Source: Streptomyces lincolnensis (GTDB taxonomy: Bacteria > Actinomycetota > Actinomycetes > Streptomycetales > Streptomycetaceae). Taken from it: a stretch of DNA of 64,000 nucleotides. Position numbers and translations under genes: made by a program. Location of the stretch: positions 3,844,001-3,908,000 of the forward strand of contig NZ_CP016438.1 in assembly GCF_001685355.1 (NCBI RefSeq), written 5' to 3'. Position 1 is the stretch's first letter. Each line of letters begins with the position of its first letter. The notes beneath the pieces are model-generated. The model ran no database searches. It worked only from the letters and a program-made list of their open reading frames with translations, and was not told the DNA's origin. This document shows, one piece after another, positions 33,113 to 41,775 of this stretch.

Positions 33113-34159
33113 CTAGGTGTCCGATCCTTGCGCCAGTTTCAAGGCGTACTCGGGCCACCACTCGCCCGCCTTCGGGCCGCCCTTGCATTCGCCGTCCGAC
33201 TCTCCGGGCCGCTTGACCCAGACGTAGGCGTCGACCAGGGGGTCTGCCGTCTTCGTCGTCGGGGGCTCGCCGAGGGCCCGGCCGGGTGGGTTGCACCAGC
33301 GTTCGTCGGGGTTGCCCTCTTCGTAGGGGCCGTTGCCGTTGCGGCTGGTGTCGATGACGAAGGGTTTGTTGCCGACCTTGGCGGAGAGTTCCTTGCCGTA
33401 GGCGATGGAGTCGTCGGTGGAGTAGAAGTTGGAGACGTTGACCGAGAAGCCGTCGGCGCGGTCGACGCCGGCGCGCTGGAGGGGTTGGGAGATGTCGTCG
33501 GGCTTGCCCCAGCCGGCGTTGCCCGCGTCCAGGTAGACCTTGGTGTTCTTCAGGGACTTGAGCTTCTCGACGGCGCCCTTGAGCAGGTCGTAGCGCTCCT
33601 CGTGGAACTCCTCGGGCGTGCAGTTGTCGACCATGTGGAGCACGGCGTCCGGTTCCAGGATCACCGTGGCGGGACGGTCGCCGATGCCCTTGGCGAGGCC
33701 GTCGATGAAGGACCGGTAGGCGTTGCCGTCGGCGGCGCCGCCGCCCGAGAACTGGCCGCAGTCGCGGTGCGGGATGTTGTAGACGACGAGCAGGGCGTCA
33801 CGGTCGGCCTTGGCGGCGGCCTCGGTGTAACCGCGGGCCTGTTCCTCGGAGTTCTCCGGGACGATCCACTCGGCGGCCGGCTGCTCGGCGATCTTGCGGA
33901 TCTGTTCGGCGTCCTGCTTCTTGCCGGCCTTCTCAAGGGCCGCCACCTGCTTGGCCGCGTTGCCGTCCGGGTTGACCCAGAACGGATCGGTCGCCTTGGG
34001 CTGTTGGGTGATGCCCGCTCCGGCGTCGGCCCCCTCGCTCTCCTTGCTCTTGTCTCCGTCCCCCGACGAGGAACATCCCGCGATCAGCAGTGCCGCCCCC
34101 AGCACCACCGCGGAAGCCCCCGTGCGGGAAACCCTCCTGGCCCCCCTGCTGACGTACAT
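33113..34159 (-). CDS. cslZ: GH6 endoglucanase-like lipoprotein CslZ
   Basis: A 348-aa exported lipoprotein (lipobox LLIAGC, C29) with a Ser/Asp/Lys-rich linker and a family 6 glycoside hydrolase domain. Both signatures are intact: VVYNIPHRDCGQFSGGG with D133 and VILEPDAV with D171 as the general acid. Further GH6 motifs are YLDAGNAGWG, FSVNVSNF, and FVIDTSRNGNGP. It should hydrolyse beta-1,4-glucan at the cell surface, probably trimming the CslA product. The ATG (MYVSRGARR) has GGGGGAG five bases upstream. It is convergent with glxA, as in S. coelicolor. Confidence 0.92.
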   Translation of the reverse strand: MYVSRGARRVSRTGASAVVLGAALLIAGCSSSGDGDKSKESEGADAGAGITQQPKATDPFWVNPDGNAAKQVAALEKAGKKQDAEQIRKIAEQPAAEWIVPENSEEQARGYTEAAAKADRDALLVVYNIPHRDCGQFSGGGAADGNAYRSFIDGLAKGIGDRPATVILEPDAVLHMVDNCTPEEFHEERYDLLKGAVEKLKSLKNTKVYLDAGNAGWGKPDDISQPLQRAGVDRADGFSVNVSNFYSTDDSIAYGKELSAKVGNKPFVIDTSRNGNGPYEEGNPDERWCNPPGRALGEPPTTKTADPLVDAYVWVKRPGESDGECKGGPKAGEWWPEYALKLAQGSDT

Positions 34160-34324
34160 CCAACTCCCCCTTGGGTGCACCGTTCCAAGTCTCAATCCTG
34201 ACACACCCGTCGCGCCGCCCACGAGGTCGTCCCAGCCTTGTCCAAGACCTGTTACGGCCACGATCGCCGGGGTAACCGCGCGCCTGTACGGGGGCGCTCG
34301 TCACCGGAAGGGGAGTGCTCAGGC

Positions 34325-35116
34325 ATGCAGTACACCACCAGGGAGATCCAGCTGGCCGCGGCACTGGTGGAAGCGGCCGACACACTCGTCGAGGATTTCG
34401 ACGTCACCCGACATTTAGAACGGACGTCCGATCGCTGTGTGGAGCTGCTCGCGGCCCGTACCGCCGGGGTGATGCTGATCGACGGGGACCGGGCGGTGTC
34501 CCTGGCGGCCAGCAGCCGGAACCAGCGCGTGGCGCTCGATCTGCTGGAGGCACAGCACGGCGGCGGCCCCTGTCTGGAGAGCTACGGCTCCGGACGGCCG
34601 GTACCGCCCGTCTCCATCCGCACCGCCCATGTGGGCGCCCGCTGGCCCACCTTCACCGAGCGGGCGCTCCGGCACGACATCGTGGCGACCTACGCCGTGC
34701 CGCTGCGCTGCCGCGAGACCCTGCTCGGCGCCCTCAACGTGTTCGTGCCGACCCTTCCCGCCAACGACCCGCCGGGCGACTGGGCCCCGGAGGTGCTCGT
34801 GGCCCAGGCCCTCGCCGACGCCGCCGCCGTCGGTCTGCACAACCACCGCGCCTACAGCCGGTCGCTGACCCTGTCCGGGCAGTTGCAACAGGCCCTGTCC
34901 AGCAGGGTCCGCATCGAACAGGCCAAGGGCATGCTCGCCGAGCGCTGGCGGGTCGGTGCCGACCAGGCGTTCATCGCGCTCCGGCAGTACGCGCGCCGGC
35001 ACCGGCTGCCGCTGGACCGGGTGGCGAGCGCGGTCATCGAGCGTGTGGCGGACGACGACGCCCTGCGCAGGGAGGCCGAGGGCTCGCTGCCCGGCTCGCC
35101 GGGCGGAACGCCGTAG
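34325..35116 (+). CDS. GAF-ANTAR putative RNA-binding antiterminator
   Basis: A 263-aa cytoplasmic regulator. The GAF domain spans about residues 20-165 (RTAGVMLIDGDRAVSLAASS, QHGGGPCLESYGSGRPV), and the ANTAR domain the last 80 residues with LQQALSSRVRIEQAKGMLAERWRV and FIALRQYARRH. ANTAR proteins bind paired hairpins in RNA to prevent termination; targets are not seen here. The ATG at 34325 has GGAAGGGGAG about 7 bases upstream. It is divergent from cslZ with about 165 bases between. Confidence 0.86.
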   Translation: MQYTTREIQLAAALVEAADTLVEDFDVTRHLERTSDRCVELLAARTAGVMLIDGDRAVSLAASSRNQRVALDLLEAQHGGGPCLESYGSGRPVPPVSIRTAHVGARWPTFTERALRHDIVATYAVPLRCRETLLGALNVFVPTLPANDPPGDWAPEVLVAQALADAAAVGLHNHRAYSRSLTLSGQLQQALSSRVRIEQAKGMLAERWRVGADQAFIALRQYARRHRLPLDRVASAVIERVADDDALRREAEGSLPGSPGGTP

Positions 35117-35538
35117 GGCCTCGCTTCGCCACGGGGTGTGCGGGACGGGTGGTCGGGGGCCCGGTCCGCGCCCGCGGAACGGCCTCCATGGGTGGTCCGT
35201 CGGCCATTCGGGGCGCGAACCGGCCGCCCCCCGTGTCGCAGACGACCGGTCGACCGGCTCGCAGCCCTTCGACGACCTGCGTGGATGACGCAGAGCCACC
35301 GGTCCGGGACTTGGCGTCCATCACCCTCTAGGCCCGGGCGCTCATTCGTTCTAAAGTCTTCTCATACGGCCCCAGCCCCCGGCCAAGCATTCACCCACCG
35401 TGGTTTTCGCAGCCTCCCGCGCCGGTCGCCGGGTTACTCCCGCAACCCGTGCGCCCGCGGTTGAGGACCAGCCCGGTCGGCGGCTTTGGGGGGAGCGGGC
35501 CGCCGACCGGGCCAGGTGCTCCACCGTCCCGAGGGCGG
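35117..35538. other. Noncoding convergent gap
   Basis: This 422-base stretch between the GAF-ANTAR gene and the sortase holds no supportable gene; the open frames have no ribosome site and poor codon pattern. An AT-richer patch (35343-35370) could be promoter-like. It ends with a strong terminator at 35472-35511. Confidence 0.5.
35472..35511. terminator. Terminator after the sortase gene
   Basis: CCCGGTCGGCGGC (35472-35484) pairs perfectly over 13 bp with GCCGCCGACCGGG (35499-35511), with a 14-base loop. It lies 28 bases past the minus-strand sortase stop. Confidence 0.8.
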
Positions 35539-36240
35539 TCACAGGCCGGTTCCGGTGAGATACGCCGAGACGATCACGTTCGCCGTGTAGCTGCGGCTCG
35601 CCCGGTCGAAGGTGCCGCCGCAGGTGATGAGCCGCAGTTCCGCCCGGCCGGTCTCCCGGGGGCCGTAGGCCTGCCGGGCGTCGAAGCGGTCGCGGGTGAG
35701 GACCTGGACGTCGTCGACGGTGAACTCGGCGACCCGGCCGTCGTCCCGGATCACCCGGACCGTCTCGCCGGGCTTCATCGCGCTGATCTTGTAGAAGACG
35801 GCCGGCCGGGTCTCGGTGTCGACGTGTCCCACCATCAGCGCGGTCCCGGCCGCGCCCGGCGTCGCGCCGGCCGCGTACCAGCCGACCACGCCGGCCTGGT
35901 CGTAGGGCGGCGGGTCGATCGCGCCCTGGCCGTCGAGGCCGCGGGCCACCACCGGTGCCTGCACTCCCAGGTCGGGGATGTCGAGGCGTTGCGGCAGCGC
36001 GGCACCGAGCGGGCGGTGCGCGGGCGGCAGCTCGACCTGCGGCGGCCGTCCGACCGCGGCCATGTCACCGGTGGCCGGCCCGGATATCCCGTGGCGTACG
36101 TCGGTCACCTCGCGCCCCCACAGCCACAGCCCGAGCAGCAGGACCGCCCAGGCGAGGCCGGTCAGCATCCGGCCGGTGCCGCGGGGGCGTTCCCGGTCGG
36201 CGGGGTGCGAGGGGTCGGAGAAGCGTTCGTGGTCCGGCAT
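35539..36240 (-). CDS. Class F sortase
   Basis: A 233-aa membrane-anchored transpeptidase. One membrane segment (about 27-42) is followed by the sortase fold: LDIPDLGVQAPV, the catalytic histidine in MVGHVD (H129), and the cysteine in LRLITCGGTFD (C197) with R204 a little further on. Class F sortases of actinobacteria have a PPxTG/LPxTG-like preference and remain poorly studied. It follows the secreted protein gene by six bases, so the two are co-transcribed. Confidence 0.87.
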   Translation of the reverse strand: MPDHERFSDPSHPADRERPRGTGRMLTGLAWAVLLLGLWLWGREVTDVRHGISGPATGDMAAVGRPPQVELPPAHRPLGAALPQRLDIPDLGVQAPVVARGLDGQGAIDPPPYDQAGVVGWYAAGATPGAAGTALMVGHVDTETRPAVFYKISAMKPGETVRVIRDDGRVAEFTVDDVQVLTRDRFDARQAYGPRETGRAELRLITCGGTFDRASRSYTANVIVSAYLTGTGL

Positions 36241-36246
36241 GGCGGG

Positions 36247-36801
36247 TCAGCCCGTCCTGCGGCTCCGGCGGCTGCCGAGCAGCACGACGGCCAGCGCGGC
36301 GACCCCGGCGAGCACCAGTCCGGTCACGGCGTGCCCCGTGCCGGGCCCTGTCGGGCGGGCGTCGGCGGTGTCCGCCGCGGCGAGCCGGGCGGTGCCGCCG
36401 CCTCCGGCGAGCACGGGGGCGACCGGCGAGGCGGGGGTGGTGGGACGACCCTCGTCCGGCTTGCCCGGTGTGTCGGTGCCGACGGTGATCGTGCCCTTGA
36501 CCTCGAAGTCGACGCAGGTGATCTTCACGTCGTAGGAGCCGGGCTCGATCGTGGAACGGACCTGGGTCTGGCCGGCGAGCGTGCCGTCGGCGCCGGTGAG
36601 CCGGGCGTCCGCGACGAACGCGGCCGACGCGGCGGTGGCCGATCTCCCGGTGCAGCCGCTCACCCGCAGCGCGACCTCGGCGCCGGGGGCGGGGGACGAC
36701 GGGGTGACCGAGACGCTGCCGCCGTCCGCCGCGTGGGCGGCCGGGGTGAGAGCGGTGACGGCCAGGGCGGTGGCACAGAGAGTGAGGCGTAGGGAACCCA
36801 T
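36247..36801 (-). CDS. Secreted membrane-anchored protein next to the sortase
   Basis: A 184-aa protein with a cleavable signal peptide (AAHA|ADGG near residue 25), an Ig-like beta domain (about 27-110) holding C50- and C97-region cysteines, a Pro/Gly/Ala linker, and a C-terminal membrane segment plus RRSRRTG tail. That layout is of a wall- or membrane-attached protein. No LPxTG-like motif is seen before the last segment (the sequence there reads GPGTGHAVTG), so it may be a sortase accessory rather than a substrate. The ATG has GGAGG 6 bases upstream, and the sortase starts six bases after its stop. Confidence 0.75.
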   Translation of the reverse strand: MGSLRLTLCATALAVTALTPAAHAADGGSVSVTPSSPAPGAEVALRVSGCTGRSATAASAAFVADARLTGADGTLAGQTQVRSTIEPGSYDVKITCVDFEVKGTITVGTDTPGKPDEGRPTTPASPVAPVLAGGGGTARLAAADTADARPTGPGTGHAVTGLVLAGVAALAVVLLGSRRSRRTG

Positions 36802-36904
36802 CGTGAACCTCCAGATATCTGGAGCGTCCCTCTCGGGCGGCGGCCCCGCATCCGCAGCGGGGCCGCACTGCTCCGTACGGGTCATGTTCGTGCCCCGGCG
36901 GGTT

Positions 36905-37684
36905 TCAGATCCGCTCGACCAGGTCCGCGATCGAGTCCACGATCCTGGACGGCCGGTACGGGAAGTCCTCGACCTGGTCGGGCCGGGTCAGTCCGGTGAG
37001 CACCAGGAACGTCTGCATCCCGGCCTCCATCCCGGCGAGGACGTCGGTGTCCATCCGGTCCCCGATCATGGCGCTGGTCTCGGAGTGCGCGCCGATCGCG
37101 TTGAGGCCGGTCCGCATCATCAGCGGGTTCGGCTTGCCCGCGAAGTAGGGCTGCTTGCCGGTCGCCTTGGTGATCAGCGCGGCGACGGCGCCGGTCGCGG
37201 GCAGCGGGCCCTCGGCGGAGGGGCCCGTCTCGTCGGGGTTGGTGGCGATGAAGCGGGCGCCGCCCTCGATCAGCCGTACGGCCTTGGTCATGGCCTCGAA
37301 GGAGTAGGTCCGCGTCTCGCCGAGGACGACGTAGTCCGGCTCGTGGTCGGTGAGGATGTAGCCGATGTCGTGCAGCGCGGTCGTCAGCCCCGCCTCGCCG
37401 ATGACGTACGCCGATCCGCCCGGCCGCTGGTCGTCCAGGAACTGGGCGGTGGCCAGCGCCGAGGTCCAGATCGACTCGACCGGCACCTCCAGGCCCATGC
37501 GGCGCAGCCGGGCGTGCAGGTCGCGCGGGGTGTAGATCGAGTTGTTGGTGAGGACCAGGAAGGGCCTGCCGGACTCGCGCAACTTCTTCAGGAAGGCGTC
37601 GGCGCCGGGGATCGGTACGCCCTCGTGGATGAGCACACCGTCCATGTCGGTGAGCCACGACTCGATGGGCCTGCGGTCTGCCAT
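36905..37684 (-). CDS. HAD-IIA hydrolase, NagD-like
   Basis: A 259-aa HAD-superfamily phosphatase of the NagD group. The nucleophile motif is LTDMDGVL (D13, D15), motif II LTNNS, motif III lysine in YFAGKPNPLMM, and motif IV IGDRMDTD. The C2-type cap lies between (about 60-170). NagD enzymes dephosphorylate small nucleotides or sugar phosphates; the substrate here is unknown. It is a single gene with a short promoter gap upstream. Confidence 0.87.
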   Translation of the reverse strand: MADRRPIESWLTDMDGVLIHEGVPIPGADAFLKKLRESGRPFLVLTNNSIYTPRDLHARLRRMGLEVPVESIWTSALATAQFLDDQRPGGSAYVIGEAGLTTALHDIGYILTDHEPDYVVLGETRTYSFEAMTKAVRLIEGGARFIATNPDETGPSAEGPLPATGAVAALITKATGKQPYFAGKPNPLMMRTGLNAIGAHSETSAMIGDRMDTDVLAGMEAGMQTFLVLTGLTRPDQVEDFPYRPSRIVDSIADLVERI

Positions 37685-37808
37685 GTGCGGGATCTCCTGC
37701 CGTACGCATGTACGCGTTGCTGCGTGGGCCCAGAGTAGACAGTGGCCGGATCTTGGGGGAATGGCCAGTTCGGGGCGGGCTTGCGGGGCGGGCTTACGGG
37801 AGGGCGGG

Positions 37809-38516
37809 TCAGCGGCGTCTGCGGACCGGCAGGAGGACGGCGCCGGTGATGAGGAGGAGGGCGGCCGTGGCGAGGGCGGCGAGGGTGGGGCCGACGCCGG
37901 TGCGGGCGAGTTCGTCGGCGAAGGGGAGGCCGTCCGGGGCGTCGGGGTTCGGGGCGGGGTCGGCGTCGATGGTGAAGCGGTAGTCGTTCGACTGCCCCAC
38001 CCACTCGCCGTCGCCGTCGTGCCGTTGTACGACGGCCGCGTTGGCGGTGACCCGGTTCGCCACGGCGTCCGAGGTGACCGCGAGGCGCACCTTCACGGTG
38101 AGCGTCCGGCCGGGGCCGACCGTGAAGCCGGGGAAGCCGCCGCGCTCGTCGGCGAGGACGCCGACGAGTTCGTCCGCGTCGGTCTCCTCGAAGCGGACCG
38201 GGTGGGGGCGGTCCCCGTCATAGAACTCCAGCCGGGGCTGGGCGGGTGCCAGTGCCCGCTCGCCGTCGACCAGGACGATCACGGGGTGGATGTTTCCGCA
38301 GGTCCGGGCGGTGGTGTTGGTGAGGTCCAGATACCAGGTGCCGTAGCCGCCCCCCGCCTCGTAGGCGTTCGGGCCGCCGTGGACACGGGTGGTGAGCGGG
38401 AAGCCGCGCTCCCCGGAGGTGGCGCACGAGGAGGGTCCGGAGTGGGCCTGCGCCGACGTGGGCAGCAGTGCGGCGGCTGCCGCGAGACAGAGACAGGCGG
38501 TCATGGGCAGTCGCAT
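37809..38516 (-). CDS. Secreted surface protein with LAxTG sortase signal
   Basis: A 235-aa protein with an N-terminal signal peptide (ending near AQAHS, residue 26) and a beta-rich exported domain with GGPNAYEAGGGYGTWYLDLTN and TLTVKVRLAVTSDA. The C-terminus is a cell-wall sorting signal: LARTG (about 203-207), a hydrophobic stretch and RRRR. LAxTG is the signal used by class E sortases in Streptomyces, not the class F type encoded 1.5 kb away, so it is probably handled elsewhere. The first cysteines may form a disulfide. The start is uncertain (38516, or GTG 38522) because no ribosome site is clear. Confidence 0.75.
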   Translation of the reverse strand: MRLPMTACLCLAAAAALLPTSAQAHSGPSSCATSGERGFPLTTRVHGGPNAYEAGGGYGTWYLDLTNTTARTCGNIHPVIVLVDGERALAPAQPRLEFYDGDRPHPVRFEETDADELVGVLADERGGFPGFTVGPGRTLTVKVRLAVTSDAVANRVTANAAVVQRHDGDGEWVGQSNDYRFTIDADPAPNPDAPDGLPFADELARTGVGPTLAALATAALLLITGAVLLPVRRRR

Positions 38517-38639
38517 GAACACATGACCATGCCGGAGGCGCGGGCCGACCGGGCGACGCCGCTCCGTACGGCCACACAAGTCCCCTCGATCAGCGCAGGC
38601 CCCCGACGTCGGCCTCGCCAGGCCCGAGTGCGAGCACGG

Positions 38640-38896
38640 GGAGCCGGCGTCAACCGTCTGCCGTCTGCCGTCTGCCGGACCGAACGCGGGGCGCCGGCGT
38701 CAGCCGTCCGCCAAGCCGAACAACGGCGCCAACAGCAACTGCGCCGCACCCTCAGCGACCCCGCCGGAGGCGATGCGCACCGGCACGACGACATCCCCAC
38801 CGGACACGCCCGCGACAACCACCACCCGCGCAAACCCCGAACAGCGAAGACACACCCGCGTCAACCGCCCCCCGGCCCGACCGCGGAGCACCCGCG
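38640..38896. repeat. Degenerate copies of the ROK gene 3' end
   Basis: The 88 bases at 38700-38787 match the last codons of the ROK gene (38897-38984) with about nine differences, so it is a duplicated 3' fragment. Shorter copies of the same stop-codon region (GCGTCAACCG) occur at about 38648 and 38858. The 380-base gap has no other gene-like content. Confidence 0.75.
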
Positions 38897-40063
38897 TCAA
38901 CCGTCCGCCCGCCCGAACAACGGCGCCAGCAACAACTGCGCCGCCCCCTCCGCGACCCCGCCGGAGGCGATGCGCACCGGCACGGCCTGCTCGTTCCCGG
39001 CGCGTTCGCCGATCACCGCGGAGACTCCTCGTACGAAGGTGTCGGGGTCCGCGAGGACCGTGCGGCCGCCGAGCAGCACCAGGTCGATGTCCAGCAGGCC
39101 CACGAGGTTGGCGGCCCCCGCGCCGAGTACCCGCGCCGCTTCTCCCGGCTCGCCCCGGGCCACGGCCCCGAGGCACAGCGCCTCGACGCAGCCCCGGTTG
39201 CCGCAGCCGCACGGCGGCCCGTCCAACTGGATGACCTGGTGTCCGAACTCCCCCGCCCCGGTCCGGGCGCCCCGGTGCACGGCCCCGCCGATGACGAGCC
39301 CGGCGCCGAGCCCGGTACCGAGGTGCAGATAGGCGAACGACCCGCCGGGACCGCCCTCGCCCGACACGGCCAGGCCCAGCGCCGCCGCGTTGGTGTCCTT
39401 GTCCACCACGACCGGCACCCCGAGCCGCCGCTCCAGCGCCGCCCGCAGCGGGAAGCCGTCCCACTCGGGGAATCCGGTCACCCGGTGCAGGACTCCCCGG
39501 GCGTGGTCGAGGGGTCCGGGGAGGGCCACTCCGACGCCCAGGAGGGAGGGAAGGGCGGGGAGGAGGGCGCCCGTCGTCCGGGGGGCCTGCGCCGACGGGG
39601 AGGGCTGCCCCGCCTTCCGGGGCCCCGCCACCCACTCCCCCACCAGCCGCTCGGTCTCCGCCGCCACCGCCCCCACCACGGCCTGGGCACCCGCGCCCAG
39701 GTCCAGGGGAGCGCGCCGCTCGCTCACCACGCTGCCGTCGAGATCGACGAGCAGGGTGCGCAGTTCGTCGCGGTCGAGGTGGGCGCCGACGGCGTGCCCC
39801 GCTTCCGGGACGAGCCGCAGGACCGTCCGGGGCTTGCCGCCGGTGGAGGCGCGGCGGCCCGCCTCCGCCGCGAGGCCGTCCTCCCGCAGCCGCCCGGTGA
39901 TCTTGCTGACGGCCTGGGGGGTGAGTCCCGTGCGCTCGGCGAGCTCAAGGCGGCTGATGCCCTCCGCCCCCGCCCGCCGGAGCAGGCCGAGCACGAGCGC
40001 GGTGTTGTGGCTGCGCAGGGCCAGCAGGTTCACGCCGCCGTTCGTCCTGTTCACGTCGGCCAT
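38897..40063 (-). CDS. ROK-family transcriptional regulator
   Basis: A 388-aa repressor-type ROK protein. The winged HTH is at the N-terminus (SRLELAERTGLTPQAVSKITGRL, about 36-60) and the sugar-kinase-like domain follows, with DKDTNAAALG, LHLGTGLGAGLVIGG and the ROK zinc motif CGCGNRGCVEAL. Such proteins sense a sugar or sugar acid. It is divergent from an oxidoreductase gene, and a strong inverted repeat sits between them at 40081-40103, so it probably controls both. A Pro-rich insert (about 155-185) is unusual. Confidence 0.86.
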   Translation of the reverse strand: MADVNRTNGGVNLLALRSHNTALVLGLLRRAGAEGISRLELAERTGLTPQAVSKITGRLREDGLAAEAGRRASTGGKPRTVLRLVPEAGHAVGAHLDRDELRTLLVDLDGSVVSERRAPLDLGAGAQAVVGAVAAETERLVGEWVAGPRKAGQPSPSAQAPRTTGALLPALPSLLGVGVALPGPLDHARGVLHRVTGFPEWDGFPLRAALERRLGVPVVVDKDTNAAALGLAVSGEGGPGGSFAYLHLGTGLGAGLVIGGAVHRGARTGAGEFGHQVIQLDGPPCGCGNRGCVEALCLGAVARGEPGEAARVLGAGAANLVGLLDIDLVLLGGRTVLADPDTFVRGVSAVIGERAGNEQAVPVRIASGGVAEGAAQLLLAPLFGRADG

Positions 40064-40080
40064 TGTCCCTGCTACTTGCA

Positions 40081-40103
40081 CTTTGGCAACAGCGTTGCGA
40101 AAG
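40081..40103. promoter_or_regulatory. Putative ROK-regulator operator
   Basis: CTTTGGCAAC (40081-40090) and GTTGCGAAAG (40094-40103) are arms of an inverted repeat matching at 9 of 10 positions around AGC. It lies in the 47-base gap between divergent starts, so binding would block both genes. Confidence 0.7.
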
Positions 40104-40110
40104 TGGGGGC

Positions 40111-41184
40111 ATGACTGGCACCCCTCTCCGCGTCGGCCTCGTCGGCTACGGCCTCGCCGGCTCCGTCTTCCACGCCCCGCTGATCGCCGCGACCGAGGGC
40201 CTCGCCCTGGACACGGTGGTGACGTCGAACCCCGAGCGGCAGGCGCAGGCCCGCGCCGAGTTCCCCGCGGTACGCACGGTCGCCACCCCGGACGAGCTGC
40301 TGGACCGGGCCGCCGAGCTGGACCTGATCGTGATCGCGTCCCCCAACAAGACGCACGTCGCGCTCGCCACCGCCGCCCTCAAGGCCGGTCTGCCGGTCGT
40401 GGTCGACAAGCCGATCGCAGGCACGGCCGCCGAGGCACGCGAGCTCGCCGCCCTGGCCGAGGACCGCGGCCTGCTCCTCTCGGTCTTCCAGAACCGCCGC
40501 TGGGACAACGACTTCCTGACCCTGCGCGGCCTCCTGGCCGACGGCGAGCTGGGCGACGTATGGCGCTTCGAGTCCCGCTTCGAGCGCTGGCGGCCGCAGA
40601 CGAAGGGCGGCTGGCGGGAGTCCGGCGACCCGGCAGAGATCGGAGGTCTGCTCTACGACCTCGGCAGCCACGTCGTGGACCAGGCACTGGTCCTCTTCGG
40701 CCCCGCCGCCTCCGTGTACGCCGAGGCGGACCTCCGCCGCCCGGGCGCCGAGGCGGACGACGACACGTTCATCGCGATCACGCACGCCAACGGCGTCCGC
40801 TCCCACCTGTACGTCTCCGCGACGACCGCCCAACTCGGCCCGCGCTTCCGGGTGCTGGGCTCGAAGGCGGGATACGTCAAGTACGGCCTCGATCCGCAGG
40901 AGGCGGCCCTGAAGGAGGGCGAGCGCCCCGGCACCGCGGCCGAGTGGGGCCGGGAGCCCGAGTCCCTGTGGGGCCGTGTCGGCGCCGGCGAGTCCCCGCT
41001 GACGGGTGGCGGACATGCGCAACCGACCCTGCCGGGCGACTACCCGGCTTACTATGCGGCCGTGGCGAAAGCCCTGCTCGACGGCGGTCCCAACCCGGTG
41101 ACCGCACTGGAGGCGGCCGCCGCCCTCGACGTACTGGAGGCGGCCCGCCGTTCGGCCCACGACGGAGTGGCGGTGAAGCTGTGA
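40111..41184 (+). CDS. Gfo/Idh/MocA-family oxidoreductase
   Basis: A 357-aa NAD(P)-dependent dehydrogenase. The Rossmann motif is VGLVGYGLAGSVFHAP (GxGxxG from residue 12), and the catalytic lysine is in VVVDKPIA (K100). SVFQNRRWDNDF and GGLLYDLGSHVVDQAL carry the usual substrate-site residues. Related enzymes act on sugars, inositols or their derivatives. It is divergent from the ROK regulator and overlaps the next gene by four bases (GTGA). Confidence 0.87.
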   Translation: MTGTPLRVGLVGYGLAGSVFHAPLIAATEGLALDTVVTSNPERQAQARAEFPAVRTVATPDELLDRAAELDLIVIASPNKTHVALATAALKAGLPVVVDKPIAGTAAEARELAALAEDRGLLLSVFQNRRWDNDFLTLRGLLADGELGDVWRFESRFERWRPQTKGGWRESGDPAEIGGLLYDLGSHVVDQALVLFGPAASVYAEADLRRPGAEADDDTFIAITHANGVRSHLYVSATTAQLGPRFRVLGSKAGYVKYGLDPQEAALKEGERPGTAAEWGREPESLWGRVGAGESPLTGGGHAQPTLPGDYPAYYAAVAKALLDGGPNPVTALEAAAALDVLEAARRSAHDGVAVKL

Positions 41185-41684
41185 CGCACAGCGGCGAGTT
41201 GACCCCCAAGATCCACCCCGAGCTGACCCCGCCGATCGAGGAACTGGAGGCGCAGGAACGCCACCTGGTCTTCCGGCAGTTCACCCACGAGGACGCCTGG
41301 GCGCTGGGCTCGCTCCTGGTCGAGCTGGCCCGGGAGCGGCAGGCCCCGGTCGCCATCGACATCCACCGCTCCGGCCAGCAGCTCTTCCACGCGGCCCTGC
41401 CCGGCTCGACCCCGGACAACGACGCCTGGATCGTCCGCAAGCGCCGGGTCGTCGAACGCTACGGCTCCCCCTCCTACCTGGTCGGCGCCCGCTTCCGCGC
41501 CAAGGGCTCGTCCTTCGAGGAGTCCTCCCGCCTGGACCCCGACGAGTACGCGGCCCACGGCGGCTCCTTCCCGATCACCGTCGAGGGAGTCGGAGTCATC
41601 GGCTCGGTGACGGTGAGCGGACTGCCCCAACTGGCGGACCACCGGCTCGTGGTGGAGGCGCTGGAGGAGTTCCTCAAGCGCTGA
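41181..41684 (+). CDS. UPF0303/heme-degrading-domain (GlcG/HbpS-like) protein
   Basis: A 167-aa soluble protein of the UPF0303 group within the GlcG/HbpS fold: LGSLLVELARERQAPVAIDIHRSGQQLFHAALPGSTPDN near the start and GGSFPITVEGVGVIGSVTVSGLPQLADHRLVVEAL at the end. Some relatives bind or degrade heme, others are found in sugar-acid operons, so the role here is open. Coupling to the oxidoreductase suggests a shared substrate pathway under ROK control. The GTG overlaps the upstream stop. Confidence 0.8.
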   Translation: MTHSGELTPKIHPELTPPIEELEAQERHLVFRQFTHEDAWALGSLLVELARERQAPVAIDIHRSGQQLFHAALPGSTPDNDAWIVRKRRVVERYGSPSYLVGARFRAKGSSFEESSRLDPDEYAAHGGSFPITVEGVGVIGSVTVSGLPQLADHRLVVEALEEFLKR

Positions 41685-41775
41685 CGGGAAGATCTCGGGG
41701 CTCCCTCCGGTTGGCACGGCTGTACGCCCGCAACGCACATCGACCGGAACATCGACCGGAGGGAAACCCCCACTC

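Noticed and set aside
38700..39635. Second ROK-like frame ending in the duplicated tail
   Set aside because: Only the last about 30 codons resemble ROK; the rest is a shadow of the real gene in another frame.
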